From: Acanthococcus lagerstroemiae | Taxonomy: Eukaryota; Arthropoda; Insecta; Hemiptera; Eriococcidae | Direction: 5' to 3' | NCBI GenBank assembly: GCA_031841125.1 | Contig: CM063114.1 | Coordinates: 37,035,574-37,099,573, forward strand | DNA: 64,000 bases | In this document: one piece after another, positions 22,541 to 35,145 of the stretch | Numbering within the stretch: the stretch's first letter is position 1 | Layout of the letters: the number at the start of each line of letters is the position of its first letter | Translations under genes and position numbers: made by a program | Notes under the pieces: generated by a model | Database searches by the model: none | The model's input: the letters and a program-made list of their open reading frames with translations, nothing else | Told to the model about the DNA's origin: nothing

Positions 22541-23055
22541 ATCAAAGTTTGATAATGGCGAACATTCATAGAGACGGTGCTTACTAATTTTAATGCAGAA
22601 CTTTTTCGATGATAACGGGTAGAACATCAAAGAGTAACAAAGGTTTACCGAAATGAATTGCCTACTTTTGATACCGAAAAGAGTACACCAGTTTTAGAAT
22701 TTCAGTCTTAAAATTTGAGCAAAACTTTTGAAATGTACAACTTTTAATTTTTGCAGTTCTTTCAATTGCTAAGATAGGCAACAAGTAGTAATATTAATTT
22801 ATGTTTAATTTTCAGTGTATAGTTTATTGCCTTCAAAACATATGGCAAAGAAGTTGTCACAGATAAAATTCAACTTCAAAATTTGAAAAATTTTACATAA
22901 TAAATTTTGGAAAATTAATCTTTTGAACGAAAGTTTACTGAGCAAAATATCATTCATAGTCAAACATGGCTACGAATCGCCGCAGCGTGAAAAGGAAACC
23001 AGAAATTATATCATGTACTAACCTGGATTATACACACGATTGAAGGGGCTACAAG

Positions 23056-23282
23056 TAAGGCCGGATTTATGATTTCGTGGCCCTGGGGCCCAGGAAGATG
23101 TGGAGGCCCCAAAGTGTCAAGCAACCTCCCCCCTCCAAAAAAAAAAACAGAAGAAGTTCAAAATTACGTGTAAAAATAATTCGAAGTACACATAAAGTAT
23201 GAACAACATATTATTATATTTGTAATAACGACACTTTCATGACTAATTTGTGGAGGCCGGGGCCCCTCTAAATCCGGCCCTG
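23056..23282. mobile_element. hAT-type MITE nested in satellite array 3
   Basis: Ends TAAGGCCGGATTTA and TAAATCCGGCCCTG are inverted repeats. Flanks GCTACAAG (23048-23055) and ACTACAAG (23283-23290) are seven of eight identical and belong to the satellite consensus GGGGCTACAAG. The interior has a GGGGCCC-rich block and a poly(A) run. Confidence 0.88.
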
Positions 23283-24252
23283 ACTACAAGACTTCAAAAT
23301 TCAAAAAATAGTTCACTTTAGCTGCGAATCTGATTACTAACTGAAGAATTTTTTTTAGAAGGTAATGAAAGCAGAACACTGAAAGGGTAACAAGGATTCA
23401 CTGGAATGAATAGCTCTACCACCAATATTGAAGGCGTTACACCTATTTTAGAACTATAATCATAAAATTTGTGTACAACTTTTGAAGTGCACAATTCCAA
23501 TTTTTAGCTCCTTCAATTTTCGAAATAGTCAACAGGCTGTGGTTTTAATTTTTGGTTAAATCTCAGTGTATTATTTACTGTCTCCAAAACAGGTTGCAAG
23601 AGCGTTGTCACGGATGAAATTCAATTTCAATATTTGTTAACTCTTATAAAACTGTTGGGAACATTGAAATTATTTGGATGAAAGGTTATTGAGCAAAATG
23701 TAATTCTTTGTCAAAAATTGCTACGAATCACGGCACCATGAAAAGAAAACCAGGAATTATTATCATTATCCATGTACATATTGAAGGGGTTACAAGTCTT
23801 CCAAATTCATTAAACAGCTGACTTCACTTGCGAGTCTGATTAATTCTAATGCAGAATCTTTTTTTCGGAGTAAAATACTGAAAGGATAACAAGGCTCCAC
23901 TGAGCAATTTGCCTATTATCGATACTGAAGGGGCCGAACCAGTTTTAGAATCCTGATCATAAATTTTAGGTATGAAGTGCACAATTTTCAAATTTTTAGC
24001 TCCTTCAATTTGTGAGATAGGCAACAGGTAATAATTTTAATTTTTGTTCAATTCTCAGTTTATTATTTATTGTCTTCAAAATAGGTTGTAAGGACGTTGT
24101 CACGGATAAAATTCAGTTCCAAAATTTGAAAAATTTTATAAAATTCTGGGAACTTTGAAATTTTTTGAATGAAAGGTTACTGAGCAAGATGTAATTCTTC
24201 GTCAAAAATGGCTACGAATCGCGGCTCCCTGAAGATAAGAACAGATATTATT

Positions 24253-24744
24253 CAGGGTGGTCACTTTTTTTCAATTATGAATTTCCCTGACTTTTGTCTA
24301 ACTTTTCCCTGATTTTTCCAGATTCACTTTTCAATTTTTTCTTAACGAGTAAGCTTACTGGCTGATTTTTCCAGATTCACTTTTCAATTTTTTCTTAACG
24401 AGTAAGCTTACTGGTTGGAAGTTCATTAATGAGTGTTTTGCTCAATTTTTCCGTAATTTTCTACCAATAGACAGTTAACAAAGACTCTACATATATGGAA
24501 CTAAATATAGGTTCCAACCATCAGGAAAAAGATCTCCTTTTATTTAATTTTTTTATGGATAACTATCAATTTTGTACGTGATTCAAGTAGTAAAGGAAAC
24601 AGAACCATGGTAATTCTAAACCACGTAATTTTTTAAAGAATTTGCTTTCTGAAAATTCCGTGACTTTTCCATGACTTTCCCGGACTGAAAAAATGCCCTG
24701 ACTCTTCCCTGATTTCCAGTTTTTCCAGGAAAGTGGCCGCTCTG
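24253..24744. mobile_element. hAT-type element with internal 51 bp duplication, nested in array 3
   Basis: Ends CAGGGTGGTCACTTT and AAAGTGGCCGCTCTG. A block starting GATTTTTCCAGATTCAC and ending AAGCTTACTGG is repeated twice in tandem at about 24312-24415. It interrupts a satellite unit in its ATTATTATCATC part. The flanking duplication is not clean. A similar CCCTGACTTTTCC texture recurs at 35938-36020. Confidence 0.72.
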
Positions 24745-27236
24745 TTATTATCATCAGCTATGTAGGATGTATAGCTTGTACACACGGTTGAAGGGGCTAC
24801 TAGTCTTCAAAATTTATAGAACAGCTAACGTCAATTGCGAGTCTGATTACTAATTTTAATGCAGAATTTGTTTTTGAAGATAATTAGAAAGTAGAACTCT
24901 GAAAGGATAAAAAGGACTTGCTGAGCTGAACCGCCTATTACCAATGCCGAATGAGCTACGCTAAATTTTTTATTCTAATCATAAAATTTGAGTATTACTT
25001 TTGAAGTCACAATTTTCAACTTTTTTAGCTCCTTTAATTTGTGAGAAAGGCAATAGGTAGTAATTTTAATTTTTCTTCAATTCTCAGTTTATTATTATTT
25101 ACTACCTCCAAAATAGAACAAGGACATTGTCACGGATAAAATTCAACTCTAATATTTAAAAAATTTTATACATTTTTGGAACTTTGAAATTTGTTGAATG
25201 AAAGGTTATGAGCAAGATGTAATTCTTTGTCAAAGATGGCTAGGAATAGTAGGAATCACGGCACCAAGGAAAGAATTATAGGCATTATTATCGCTGCCTA
25301 TGTACACGCATGGCTTTTACACACGATTGAAGGGGCAACCAGTTTTCCAAATTCATAAAATAGCTAACGTCAGTTGCGAGTGTGATGACTAATTTTGATG
25401 CAGAATTTGTTTTCTAAGATAATTAGTAAGTAAGTAGAACTCTGAAAGGGTAACAAGGATTTACTGAACTGAATTACCTGCCATCGATACTGAAGGGGCA
25501 ACACCAATTTTAGAATCCCAATTATAAAATTTGGGTATAACTTTTAAAGTGCAAAATTTTCAACTTTTAAGCTCCTTCAATTTTTGAGATAGGCAAGCCG
25601 TAGTAATTTTTAATTGTTGTTTCGTTCTAAGTTCAAGATAGGTTGCAAGGACGTTGTCACAAATGAAATTCAATTCCAAAATTTAAAAAAAAAATTGTAA
25701 ATATTTGGAACTTTGAAGATTATTGAGCAAGATATAATTCTCTGTCAAGGATGGCTACGAATCACGGCACCGTGAAAAGAAAAAAGACATTATTATGGCC
25801 GCCTATGTACAAGCATGGTTGTGCACCCGATTGAAGGGGCTACAAGGGATTCCAAATTCATAAAATAACTAACGTTAATTGCGAGTCTGAATACTAATTT
25901 TAATGCAGAATTTGTTTTTGAAGATAATCAGTAAGTAGAACACTGAAAGGGTAACAAGGAATTACTGAACTGAATTGCCTGACACCGATACTGAAGCGGC
26001 TACATCAATTTTAGAATCCTAATTATAAAATTTGGGTATAACTTTTGAAGTGCACAATTTTCAACTTTTTAAGCTCCTTCGATTTGTGAGATAGGCATTA
26101 GGTAGTGATTTTAATTTTTGTTTCATTATAAGTTGAAACAGGTTGCAAGGACCCACAGACAAAATTCAATTCCAAGATTTGAAAAATTTTATAAATTTTT
26201 GGAACTTTGAAATGAATGCAAGGTTATTGAGCAAAATGGCTAAGAATCACAGCACCGTGAAAAGAAAAAAGACAATAACGCCGCCTACGTACATATATGG
26301 CTTGCATGTACACCTGATTGAAGGGGCTACAAGTCTTCAAAAGTTTTTGCAAAACAGCTAATTTTAATTGCGGGTCTAATTACTAATTTTAATTCGGAAT
26401 TTCTTTTCGAAGATAGTCAATATGTAGAACACTGGAAGGGTGTCAAGGATTCACGGAACTGAATTGACTACCACCAATACTGACGGGGCTACACCAATTT
26501 TAGAATTATAATCAGAAAATTTGGGTAGAACATTTGAAGTGCACAACTGTCAATCTTCATAGCCCTTTCAATTTTCGAGATACCAGAAGCAGTTAGTTTG
26601 GTTTCATTTTTTACTCTGTAAAACAGGTGGCATTGAACTTATCACACACAAAATTCAATTCTAAAATTTGGAAAATCTTCAGAGAAAGTTTGAAGGGCGA
26701 TGTCATTCTTCATGAAAAATGACTATGAATCATGGCTATTTGGAAAAATACGAAAATACTCCACTACTTATTACCTATGCCATGGATTGAAGAAGCAACA
26801 AAAGTTGTCAGTTGGGCACTTTAATAATTTTGATTCAAGTTTTATTATTAGCATTTTGAAATTCGTAGAGCTCCTTCACTATCAAAGGTAGTCAATTCAG
26901 TTTGGAAATTTTCTGTAATCTCTTTAACGTACTGCCCATTCATAATTTTCGAGAAAAAAATTCTAGCGTTTCTAGAACGCAACCAAACGCACAGGTTTCG
27001 TCGCGTTAGAACTTGCTAGTGTGTTTTTGTGTTGGTAATTAACACGGAGGTGTAAATTATGCAATGCGTGCAGTATGAAAAAAAAAACGTTAGATCCAAC
27101 GCACACCCCGCTGGCCTATACAAATATATGTACATGTACGAGGATTGCCGAACGCCAAACAGTATGGGAACTGTCCAACAGAGTGGGCGAAATCTAGTGG
27201 CTGTTTTGTGAACCGCACGTTATCATCAATATTGAA

Positions 27237-27484
27237 GAATAACAACAACAGTGAAGCAGAATACTTCGTCAATTTTACATTACTATTTCACAGTTTTCTC
27301 CCAGAGGATGATTTTTATTCGTAATTAATTAATTATTTATGATGATTCGTGCTGTGGATGTAATAAAACGCGTTGATTGTCTTGAAGAAGCTTTAAGAAA
27401 AGAAGAAGAACTAAAATCTTAATGAACTCTGTGCAAACTAAATGCAACTGATAAATTTGATCCAGCTTCACTGTTGTTGTTATT
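27237..27484. repeat. Inverted-repeat element (AACAACAACAGTGAAGC arms)
   Basis: AATAACAACAACAGTGAAGC (27237-27256) is mirrored at 27465-27484. Outside the right arm is CAGTAACAACAATACTAGCGC. This arm plus flank recurs in inverted orientation at 49308-49370, so it is a dispersed family. The left flank (27185-27225) carries the AAATCTAGTGGCTGTTTTG segment also found near 9160 and 57600. Confidence 0.6.
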
Positions 27485-27560
27485 TGCTTTATCAGTAACA
27501 ACAATACTAGCGCGCCACCACCTTGGAAAGTCCCTATACATCTCCCGTGAATTTATTAAT

Positions 27561-27820
27561 TATATGTGACCTACCAGGAAGAAAGGGACTTGTGCGCAAA
27601 AAAATTATTTTGTGATAACAGAGTTGTTTTTGACGAATTTTTGGCCGCTCTTTCGCGTGGTGTTGTCCAAAAAATTCTAAAAAATTTTCCCAAACTGCTG
27701 TAAGTTTTCAAAGTTGAGTGTCTCCATAACGCGAAAACGTTATCAATTTTGTTTATCCGCTCTCCAGTAAAATTTACATTTTTGCGCTCAGGTCCCTTTC
27801 TTCCTGGTAGGTCACATATA
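27561..27820. mobile_element. MITE with long inverted ends (CCTACCAGGAAG)
   Basis: TATATGTGACCTACCAGGAA mirrors TTCCTGGTAGGTCACATATA. Pairing continues through AGAAAGGGAC and GCGCAAAAA. The interior is non-coding. Confidence 0.75.
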
Positions 27821-29298
27821 TACTTAAGTATAAGCGTCAATACAGTCGCTGTTTTGTCCAATGTTTCATTATCTTTTATTTTTTTGTTACAAGTTGAAAT
27901 TGATATTGTATATGAAAACTTATTTTCTCGGGAATTTTCAAGGTGAGCGGCGCTTACCTTGCTTGCCTGGAATGCACGCCACTGGCTAGAACGCCCTGTG
28001 CTTCAACGGAAACCGCACTGAAACAGCAGCATCCCTAAAGAGACCTCAGACTGACGCATGTATGCTGGTTGAGACTTCTGCACCTCACATGTGCCCCCAT
28101 TAAACTACTTTCCGAACCGCGAATTACCGTTTTTTCTCACCTCTCCCTCGCTCGTTTTCTTTCTCCAAAGTAATTATTTATGCGGCACAATTTTTACCGA
28201 TCGCAGAAACCCATAAGCCGTGAAAAGCGTCGGAGCAACGCGGGTATGATGTAAGGAGTGTGCGACCTCAATAAGACATATGCAACTTTTTATGCCGACC
28301 TTGTCCGTGAAAGGTTCACGATCAGGGTAAAAGTTTTCCTCGGTGATTGGATTTTTTGCTTACAATTATTTTGCGTGAACGCCGGAGGCTATATACACAT
28401 GATTATGGATGGTCGGACCTCGAATTAGCGCGTCCGTCATATGTACCTACAACTTTTATTCATACGAGTATATGCATAAAGCCTGGCTAATTTATTTGTA
28501 TACTTATTCAATTTATCCTTCGTCTCATTTCCGATTGTATTGGCGCGTAAATCCGGTATTGAAAATGTAGGCTACAGAAAAGATTATTAGACTGTTAGCG
28601 CCGACGATGATACCTACGCGTTCATTTTCACTATACGAGATGCCCAGCTGAGAGATGTTTCGCTTTTCACGTATTCAAGTCGAAGCCGTTAAGCCGCTGG
28701 AGTTCGTTTTACGGCGTCTATCTCGATAAAAAAGAAAACGCGACCTGACCTGTCTATTCTGTCAGATCATTTTCCCACATTCAGCCAGAGAACTCGCCTG
28801 TGATAAGTGCAAATACAGCTGACTGATAAGGTATGTTCAAGACCATTGCGTAGCGTCTAGAGGGGGCAGGAGACCGGACCTGCAACGACTCTGTTTATTC
28901 AAAATTTGTCGTTCGGCCCTCTGAGTACTAACAGTCGTAAAAATAAATAACCACTGGTACAATCTAGCTCTATCCTGACCAGCCCACCTAAGGGTATAGA
29001 TATACCTAACAACCAATCAAAAATAAGGGGGTGTCGACATTTTTGTTCGGCTTACAACAGTGTTGACTCCACTCATAATATTGTAGCCTACATTACGCCT
29101 ACGTTCAAGGCTGTATTTTAGGAGACTCCCCTTACTAAGTCGAAAAAGTCTCAAAAATAATCAAATAGAAAATGCCTGTCGATCAATAGCTTGGTTTACC
29201 CAGAAATACTGTATCGTATTATTAAATAATATACATCTACTAATATTACCTATATAACTAATCGGGTGGCAGCTACTTGCAGAATTTCTTCGCCTCCA
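27821..29298. other. Largely unique sequence with a CpG-bearing stretch
   Basis: About 28080-28850 has more CpG than its surroundings and lacks recognised repeats. A GT-type site (GATAAGGTATGTTC near 28826-28839) could be a splice donor of a non-coding exon, but nothing confirms transcription. Confidence 0.3.
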
Positions 29299-29389
29299 AA
29301 TCGGTTCCAATAAAATCATAAACATTCGTTATAGGTTCAAGACTGATCTGATTGGAAAAATCCGTCCCGGTCAGAGGCGTGCTCCCACA
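29299..29389 (+). repeat. Flanking unit A, left copy
   Basis: About 90 bp beginning TCGGTTCCAATAAAATCATA and ending GGCGTGCTCCCACA. The same unit in the same orientation lies just outside the right end of the Tc1/mariner-like element (38631-38720). A degenerate relative is at about 33540-33620. Confidence 0.7.
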
Positions 29390-29810
29390 TACACAGGGTG
29401 TCTCTTTTGCAATGAGCCCCTTTCCACCTGGTAACTAGGCAACCTATCCTGACAATATGTAGATAGGTTTGCATACACTTACTTTAGAAGGGACTGAATT
29501 ATAGATAGTCAAATTTTGAGATTTCTATCTTTGAACTTTGAAACATTTTTTTCTTCTCACGACTGCAGGTAGAGACAGTAAAATGGTACCAGTAGGTAAT
29601 AGTAGAGGGCAGTTGTGGTAACCACAGAAAAAGATGGTCGGAATCGGTTCAACAGGGTGTTCATAAAATCAATTTTAGTACAAATTATATCAGAAAATTT
29701 TCCACATTTTTTCAACTTTTTTAATGAAACTTGCCCTCTTAAGCTACCGTTTTTTTATTTGCAATAGAATGTACATTAAATTTCCCGTAGAAAATGTCAT
29801 TAGTAGGGAT

Positions 29811-31366
29811 GGGATTTGTATGCTATAAAAATCGTGTTATATGCGCATAATTTATGTTTTTCGCGGTCTGAAATATGCCAAGAATATTTCTAAAAATCCG
29901 ACAATATGCGGAAATATGTTCGATAAAAGGGGGGCAATATGGGTATCGAAATTCAGGGGTTTCAAAGGAGAACAATAATACGACAAAATCAAAACAAAAA
30001 CTTCATTCATTTATTCGAAAGAAATACCTTCAGCAATCGTGATTTAAGGTCTTTTCTGTTTTTATTTTTACCTTCCAGTACAAAAATATTTGCATCATCG
30101 GAGGTTGCCGCAATGCAGTTTGCAGTCAATCATTTAACACTAACACACTAGCAGCCAGAAACTGCTACCAGCAAGCTAAATGAAACCAATAATATGATGA
30201 AAATATAAGGAAGTGATCTGTAGTAGAATCATCAAAAAATCACCAACACTTATATTAAAGCCCTATAACAATACGAGTGCGGAAACCTGCCATTTTGTAC
30301 TCTGCTCGAATGTCAACAGTACCTTTTTCTAATTGCATTCGACACCCTTCTCGAATTTAATTTAATATATAAATCAGTAGTTTTAATTTAAAACCACTCA
30401 TAATTCACTCCAAGACACGATTATTCAATCATTTTTCAGTATGATAGCAAATATCAGCTGTTTTACATGTTTATTGTCCATATCCGAGCAGAATACAAAA
30501 TGGCGGGGTGCCGCACTTGTACTAGTTATAGGTCTCTACTTATAGTGGAGTTGAAATATCACCAAATTTGGTGATGAATCACCGGGGTTGGCACCCTGTT
30601 ACGATGTTTTGGTTACCCAACTTTGAGCATGAATAACTAGTTAGATATTGCAGTTATCGATTTAGGAAGAAGTTAATTCCATGTCTCCCACTTCCACCAC
30701 CAGATGGCACCTCTAACTTGAAAACGATAAAAATACCGTTAATTTTTCTTGCCTTTGATTATATTTTTGGTTTCTATACGAGAACACAACTAAAAATAAT
30801 ATAATTTAACTACCAGACTAATATTTTACATTTTGTCACATTCTGCATTTTCAAATTTGTGTATTTATGAAAAATTAAAATATAGGTCTGTGGTTAGGTC
30901 ACTTTGGAAGTACACTCCTCAATTGTACGCCAAGTGTCATTTTTTCTGAGTCGCCATCTAAAAGAATAATTGCAAATAAAAAAATCACAGAAAAAAATAT
31001 CGAATTTTTTCTCCCAGGAGCAGATTTCGGCAAAAAGTCAAATATTCAATTTTATCGACTTTTCGGAGAAAAGGGAGGTATTTTTTTTTGTCTTTGAAAA
31101 AATGAATTTTTGAGTATTTTGCAAAAAATGTCTGGAAAATGGAAAAAATGATAAAATATGCTCAAAATATGTCAAAAAACGGTTAAAAACACCAAAAATA
31201 TGTAAATTTATGCTTTTTACAAAAATTATGAAAAAATATGCTCATACAAATTGGGCTCATTTTACTCGGAATTTTATGATTCGCAAAGATCTTGTAAATA
31301 TTCCTACCGGTAATCAACCAAAAAAAAAAAAAAAATACGTACCTAAAAACATAAAAATCCCATCCC
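29811..31366. mobile_element. hAT-like element inside the left arm, TSD confirmed by empty site
   Basis: Ends TAGGGATGGGATTT and AAATCCCATCCCTA. Flanks GTCATTAG (29803-29810) and GTCATCAG (31367-31374) differ at one base. The opposite arm of the host element, read in reverse, has GGTCATTAGCAAT uninterrupted, which is the empty target. The interior is rich in AATATGC and includes the palindrome at 30255-30538. No transposase; the frames at 29939 and 31210 are not recognised. Confidence 0.92.
30255..30538. mobile_element. Foldback MITE with GCCATTTT motif (family A, expanded loop)
   Basis: Left TTAAAGCCCTATAACAATAC with GCGGAAACCTGCCATTTTG, right CAAAATGGCGGGGTGCCGCA ending near TTATAGGTC. The arms match the 441-608 element, but the loop is larger and unrelated. 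Nested inside the hAT element. Confidence 0.72.
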
Positions 31367-32624
31367 TAGTCATCAGCAATTTTCTTGTATCTGAATGAGA
31401 ATTGCTCAAAATGGAGTTCGAGATATCCTTGTTAAGAATTATTACCTTTCAACACAGATGCACAGACCTTATGAAGATAATAATCATCTTTTTCAGCTAC
31501 TTCACCACTTCACAGAGTTCTATCGTTTATGGGGCTTATTCACCTGCCTCCTTTTATCTATTTACCCCATACTCGAAATTGAGGTCCGTGCAATGAGGGG
31601 AGAGGGTTTTAGTATTGTATAAAGTTCAATGTGGGTATCCAATAATTGGTTCCAAAGGTCGCTAAATTCGGTTTTGGTAACAGTTGGGACATATCCCCCG
31701 AACTGTGGCGTATACCGATGGGAAGGAGGTGCAAGATGACACTTGTGGTAACCAAACAGAAAAAAATATTAATGATCATGGACAGTGGTTAAACATGATT
31801 TTCATAAAATAATTTCACTTAATAGAAAACTATTGACACATATTTTTATTGCCCATAAAACTTGCTTTTCAAGATGCTAAATTTTAATTAGCAATAAATG
31901 CTTCTTGCACTTTCTTCCTCACCCCAATATCTCACTTGTTTTACGGATCGAAAAATTTTCAATCAAAGGAATTTATTCTTAAAAATTTTTACGAAGATTG
32001 TTTTTTAGAGATATTTTAATCATTTTCAGAATATGTTACAAAAATTGTTCAAACCGGTCTCAATTACGTTCTAAACATATTTTGGCCGGTTGAATCACTA
32101 AAATAATAGACGCTTCCAGCGTATCTGTATTTTCTCTTATCTGTTTAATTCCTCGAGAATAATTCGCACTTTGACTGAGGTCTTTCGCTACGGTAGGTAC
32201 ACTGGAGATGGGAAAATGTCAAATGATATTGATATTATAAAAATCTCAAAAAATATTGATAGATCGATTTCCAAAAAATATCGATATTTGAGATCTGGGT
32301 TACATAAAATAGCGCTATTGTAGTTCAGGTTTCTTGATGTCGTCATTAAAGTTTACTTTGAGTACCAATAAAGAATAATAAAATCTTGAACTAAACTTCA
32401 GAACTTAGAAGTCCCTCAGTCCCTCCAAAAAATTCTAACTCGTAAGGTAATTCTAATTCATTTTCAAGCACATTCTAATTAGTTATTGTTGAAAGAATTA
32501 TACTTATGTTTTCGTATTTTTCCTTAGGTACTATTTTGGCTCGCGCCATAAACAAGGAAAATCTCGTAAGTTTTTTTTCTCGAAAATTCCCTAAATTTTT
32601 TTTTTGTTTTTAAGGAGCAATTTA

Positions 32625-33078
32625 TTATCTTTGAAGAAAATAGAAATATTTTGAAAAAAAATTACGTTTGAAAACGAAAGAAAAATGAAATAGCGAGAAA
32701 ACGTTACTTTTTTGTCTGATTTTGATATGCATATAAATCGATATTAAGGAAGTGCTTGACATACCATCTCTACGGTACACTATTCTTTTCATTTCACCCC
32801 ATACAAAAAAATCACACGGCATATCATGTCAAGTGAACGCGGGGGCCATGGAACTGAACTAGAACGTCCCATCCAGCGGTTTGGAAAATCCTGATCCAGT
32901 TGATTTCTCACAATAACTCCAAAATGAGCTGGTGCGCCATTGTGCTGGAAGAACATGCCCCTACTAGTCCCTAATGGTACTTGTCCTGCTAATAGGTCAG
33001 ATAGTTTTGTACATATAAGATCACGATAACGATCTGGATTCAAAAAGTATCCGAAAAAATATACGGTCCCACAAGGTA
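32625..33078 (-). pseudogene. DDE transposase, C-terminal part (Tc1/mariner superfamily)
   Basis: Minus strand. It carries NPDRYRDLICTKL, a catalytic-region segment MFFQHNGAPAHFG and FPNRWMGRSSSVPWPPRS, then, after a frameshift near 32822, PCDFFVWGEMKRIVY. Relatives common in arthropod genomes read QHDGAPAHF and PPRSPDLTPLDFFLWG. The second catalytic Asp is therefore Asn here, a second break on top of frameshifts. It continues from the 35422-35850 part, from which it is separated by the 33087-35413 insertion. Confidence 0.85.
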
Positions 33079-33086
33079 CTTCCCAA

Positions 33087-33374
33087 CAGAGACGAAATTC
33101 GGCTTTCAGTTTGGGGAGGGGAGGGGAGGGGTGGAGAAGGAAAATTTGCCGACGAATATTTTTTTTTTAACTGAAGATTCGTTGAAAAATTTTTTTAATT
33201 TGAAAATTTGCCGTTTTTGTATCAAACTATTTTTTAATTGAAATAAAAAAACCAACCAACTAACCAAACAAACGTTCTTAGAAGATGAAAAATTCAAATG
33301 AACAGTTCCAAAATTTTCCAACAGCCAAATCAAATTATTGGGGGTAATTACCCCCCCACATAGTTTCGTCCCTG
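33087..33374 (+). mobile_element. hAT-type MITE, left end of composite
   Basis: Ends CAGAGACGAAA and TTTCGTCCCTG. It shares GAAAAATTCAAATGAACAG, AATTTGCCG and a G-run block with 35146-35413. The two copies are clearly diverged. Confidence 0.8.
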
Positions 33375-33497
33375 CAAATGCAGATTGGAACCTTATCTTC
33401 CAAGTACTCACATTTGCGCACATGAGCATACCATAGTCTGGGGGAGAGTAAGGTGGAAGGATGTTAGGTACTCGAGAGAAACGCACAACTTCCACAT

Positions 33498-33630
33498 TAA
33501 GGTGGTCGTTTTTTTTTATTTCTTCTGATTGTCTCCTAAAATAATTCCAATAAAATCAAAAAAAAAAAAGAAAAAAACCTACGAAGTTTCAGGTCGATCG
33601 GATTAGGGGAATCCGTGCCAAAAGCTCCCT
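33498..33630 (+). repeat. TTAAGGTGGTCGT dispersed repeat fragment
   Basis: It begins TTAAGGTGGTCGT and includes CCAATAAAATC and TTTCAGGTCGATCGGATTAG. A related inverted copy ends at about 53797 (ACGACCACCTTAA). Flanking unit A resembles its middle part. Confidence 0.55.
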
Positions 33631-33671
33631 TTCATTCTCATGGGAAAAACAAATGGAGTTTTGACTTTTGT

Positions 33672-33893
33672 TCCAGGGTTGGCCGAGTAGATAGCGCGCT
33701 GGTCTCAGAATCCGGAGGTCCCGGGTTCGAACCCACGTAGCAACTTGCCAGAATTTTCGACCTAGGCCGGTTTTTCGGCCAGAAGGGAAGAGGGCTAAGA
33801 CAGCCCTAACAGCCTCCCCGACGTCTCTGAAGTAATGCTCGAAAGGGCGGATTCCAGGACTCGGGTGGAGAGCAAATTAGAAAAAAGGAGACT
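33672..33893 (+). mobile_element. tRNA-derived SINE (family 1), second copy
   Basis: Plus-strand copy of the 2055-2288 SINE. It has the A-box-like TGGCCGAGTAG, the B-box-like GGGTTCGAACCC, the GACCTAGGCCGGTTTTTCGG body and a tail ending GGAGAGCAAATTAG. No clean duplication is visible around it. It lies inside the composite segment. Confidence 0.87.
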
Positions 33894-35145
33894 AAATTTC
33901 CCTCCTGGGTTATTCTTCAAGAATATTGATATTTCAGGTATGTTTTTTCATGGAGGAAAGTAGGGGATATTTGAACTTTTTTTGATGGTAGTCGTTAGGA
34001 GGCATTCTGTACAACATATAGGTAATATTGGGCCGTCAGTAAGGGGATTCTGTATTTTGGAAGGGCAATCAAAATGATGAATGCCATGACGAAGGACATT
34101 TTAAGAAGTCGATGCCGAAAGACAATAGCGAACAAAAAGTGTTCTGCCGAGATTCCAAAACAAATTTATATGGAAAGTTGATAAAGGCATACTAACCCAT
34201 TAATTAGATGTAATTATTTTTGAATGATAAACGTCTATCGTTGCATAAAGATGACCATGGCGAAAGGCACTTTTTTTAAATTCTTAATTTTAGACAATAA
34301 CACGCAAATGTACGAGTTTCGTCACAAAAAAAAACGGGATTTGATATGCGGACCGTATTGCTCTAATACGAATATACAATTTGACCATTAATTGCGACGA
34401 AAAATCATTGAAAATCCTGTTTTGTGATTGGTTCAAAAAAAGCCATGCCGATGGAAAAAAATCCAGGGACAATTTTCAAAGCCGGCCATACTGACTCCCA
34501 CCTGTGAAGATGCGATTTCATGTTACCTTGTGATTCCTTCATCCATTTACAGCAGCACTACGTTGTCAAAAGTTTGTTCTAATATACAGCTTGAAAATTC
34601 AGAGAGAAAAAAATTGTTCGAGGGACAGCCATACCGACGGACATTTTAGCATATTTCGTCCAATTTTGACCCATTAAAACTGGATTAAATTTTCTTCTGA
34701 AAGCTTGAAAAAGTAGAATTGAGTCATATTTATCAACGCAAAAAAAAAACTGTATCATTAATAGCTTGTGAGATAACGGGGACTGAAATATCAACATTTT
34801 TGAGGAATAACCTTCTTATGTTCATCAGGACGAAAGTCCGTAAATTAAACAACAGAACATTTGCTATCGGATTCAGCTTGTGACATTGGAAAATAAGTCT
34901 TTTGCTTTCAACTTTTAGATTTTAATAAAATCTCCAACGTTCTCAAATATCAGGCTCCAGGTCAAACAGAAACAGAATAGTCATTGAAATTCGAAATTCA
35001 ACATTTGCTACCGACTTTTAAATTTTTGAAATGTCTTCCACATTTCAGCTTTGTTTCATCCTTTAAGATAATGTTGGATACTCAGTTGGAAACCTTCGGC
35101 TTTTAACTGACTACTCACTGACAGAAGTCCAGGGTACTCCATTGT

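Larger units (their letters stand above)
22541..26930 (+). repeat. Satellite array 3, about 510 bp units
   Basis: At least seven head-to-tail units are marked by ATTGAAGGGGCTACAAG or a variant at about 23038, 23783, 24786, 25322, 25827, 26315 and 26787. Other anchors are CACTGAAAGGGTAACAAGG, TTGTGAGATAGGCAACAG, GGACGTTGTCACGGAT and AATGGCTACGAATCACGGC. With insertions removed the intervals are about 510, 511, 536, 505, 488 and 472 bp. Units are diverged and AT-rich, with no shared open frame. Confidence 0.88.

Noticed and set aside
18385..26930. CRISPR-like array
   Set aside because: Units are long, diverged and lack constant short repeats with unique spacers; this is eukaryotic satellite DNA.
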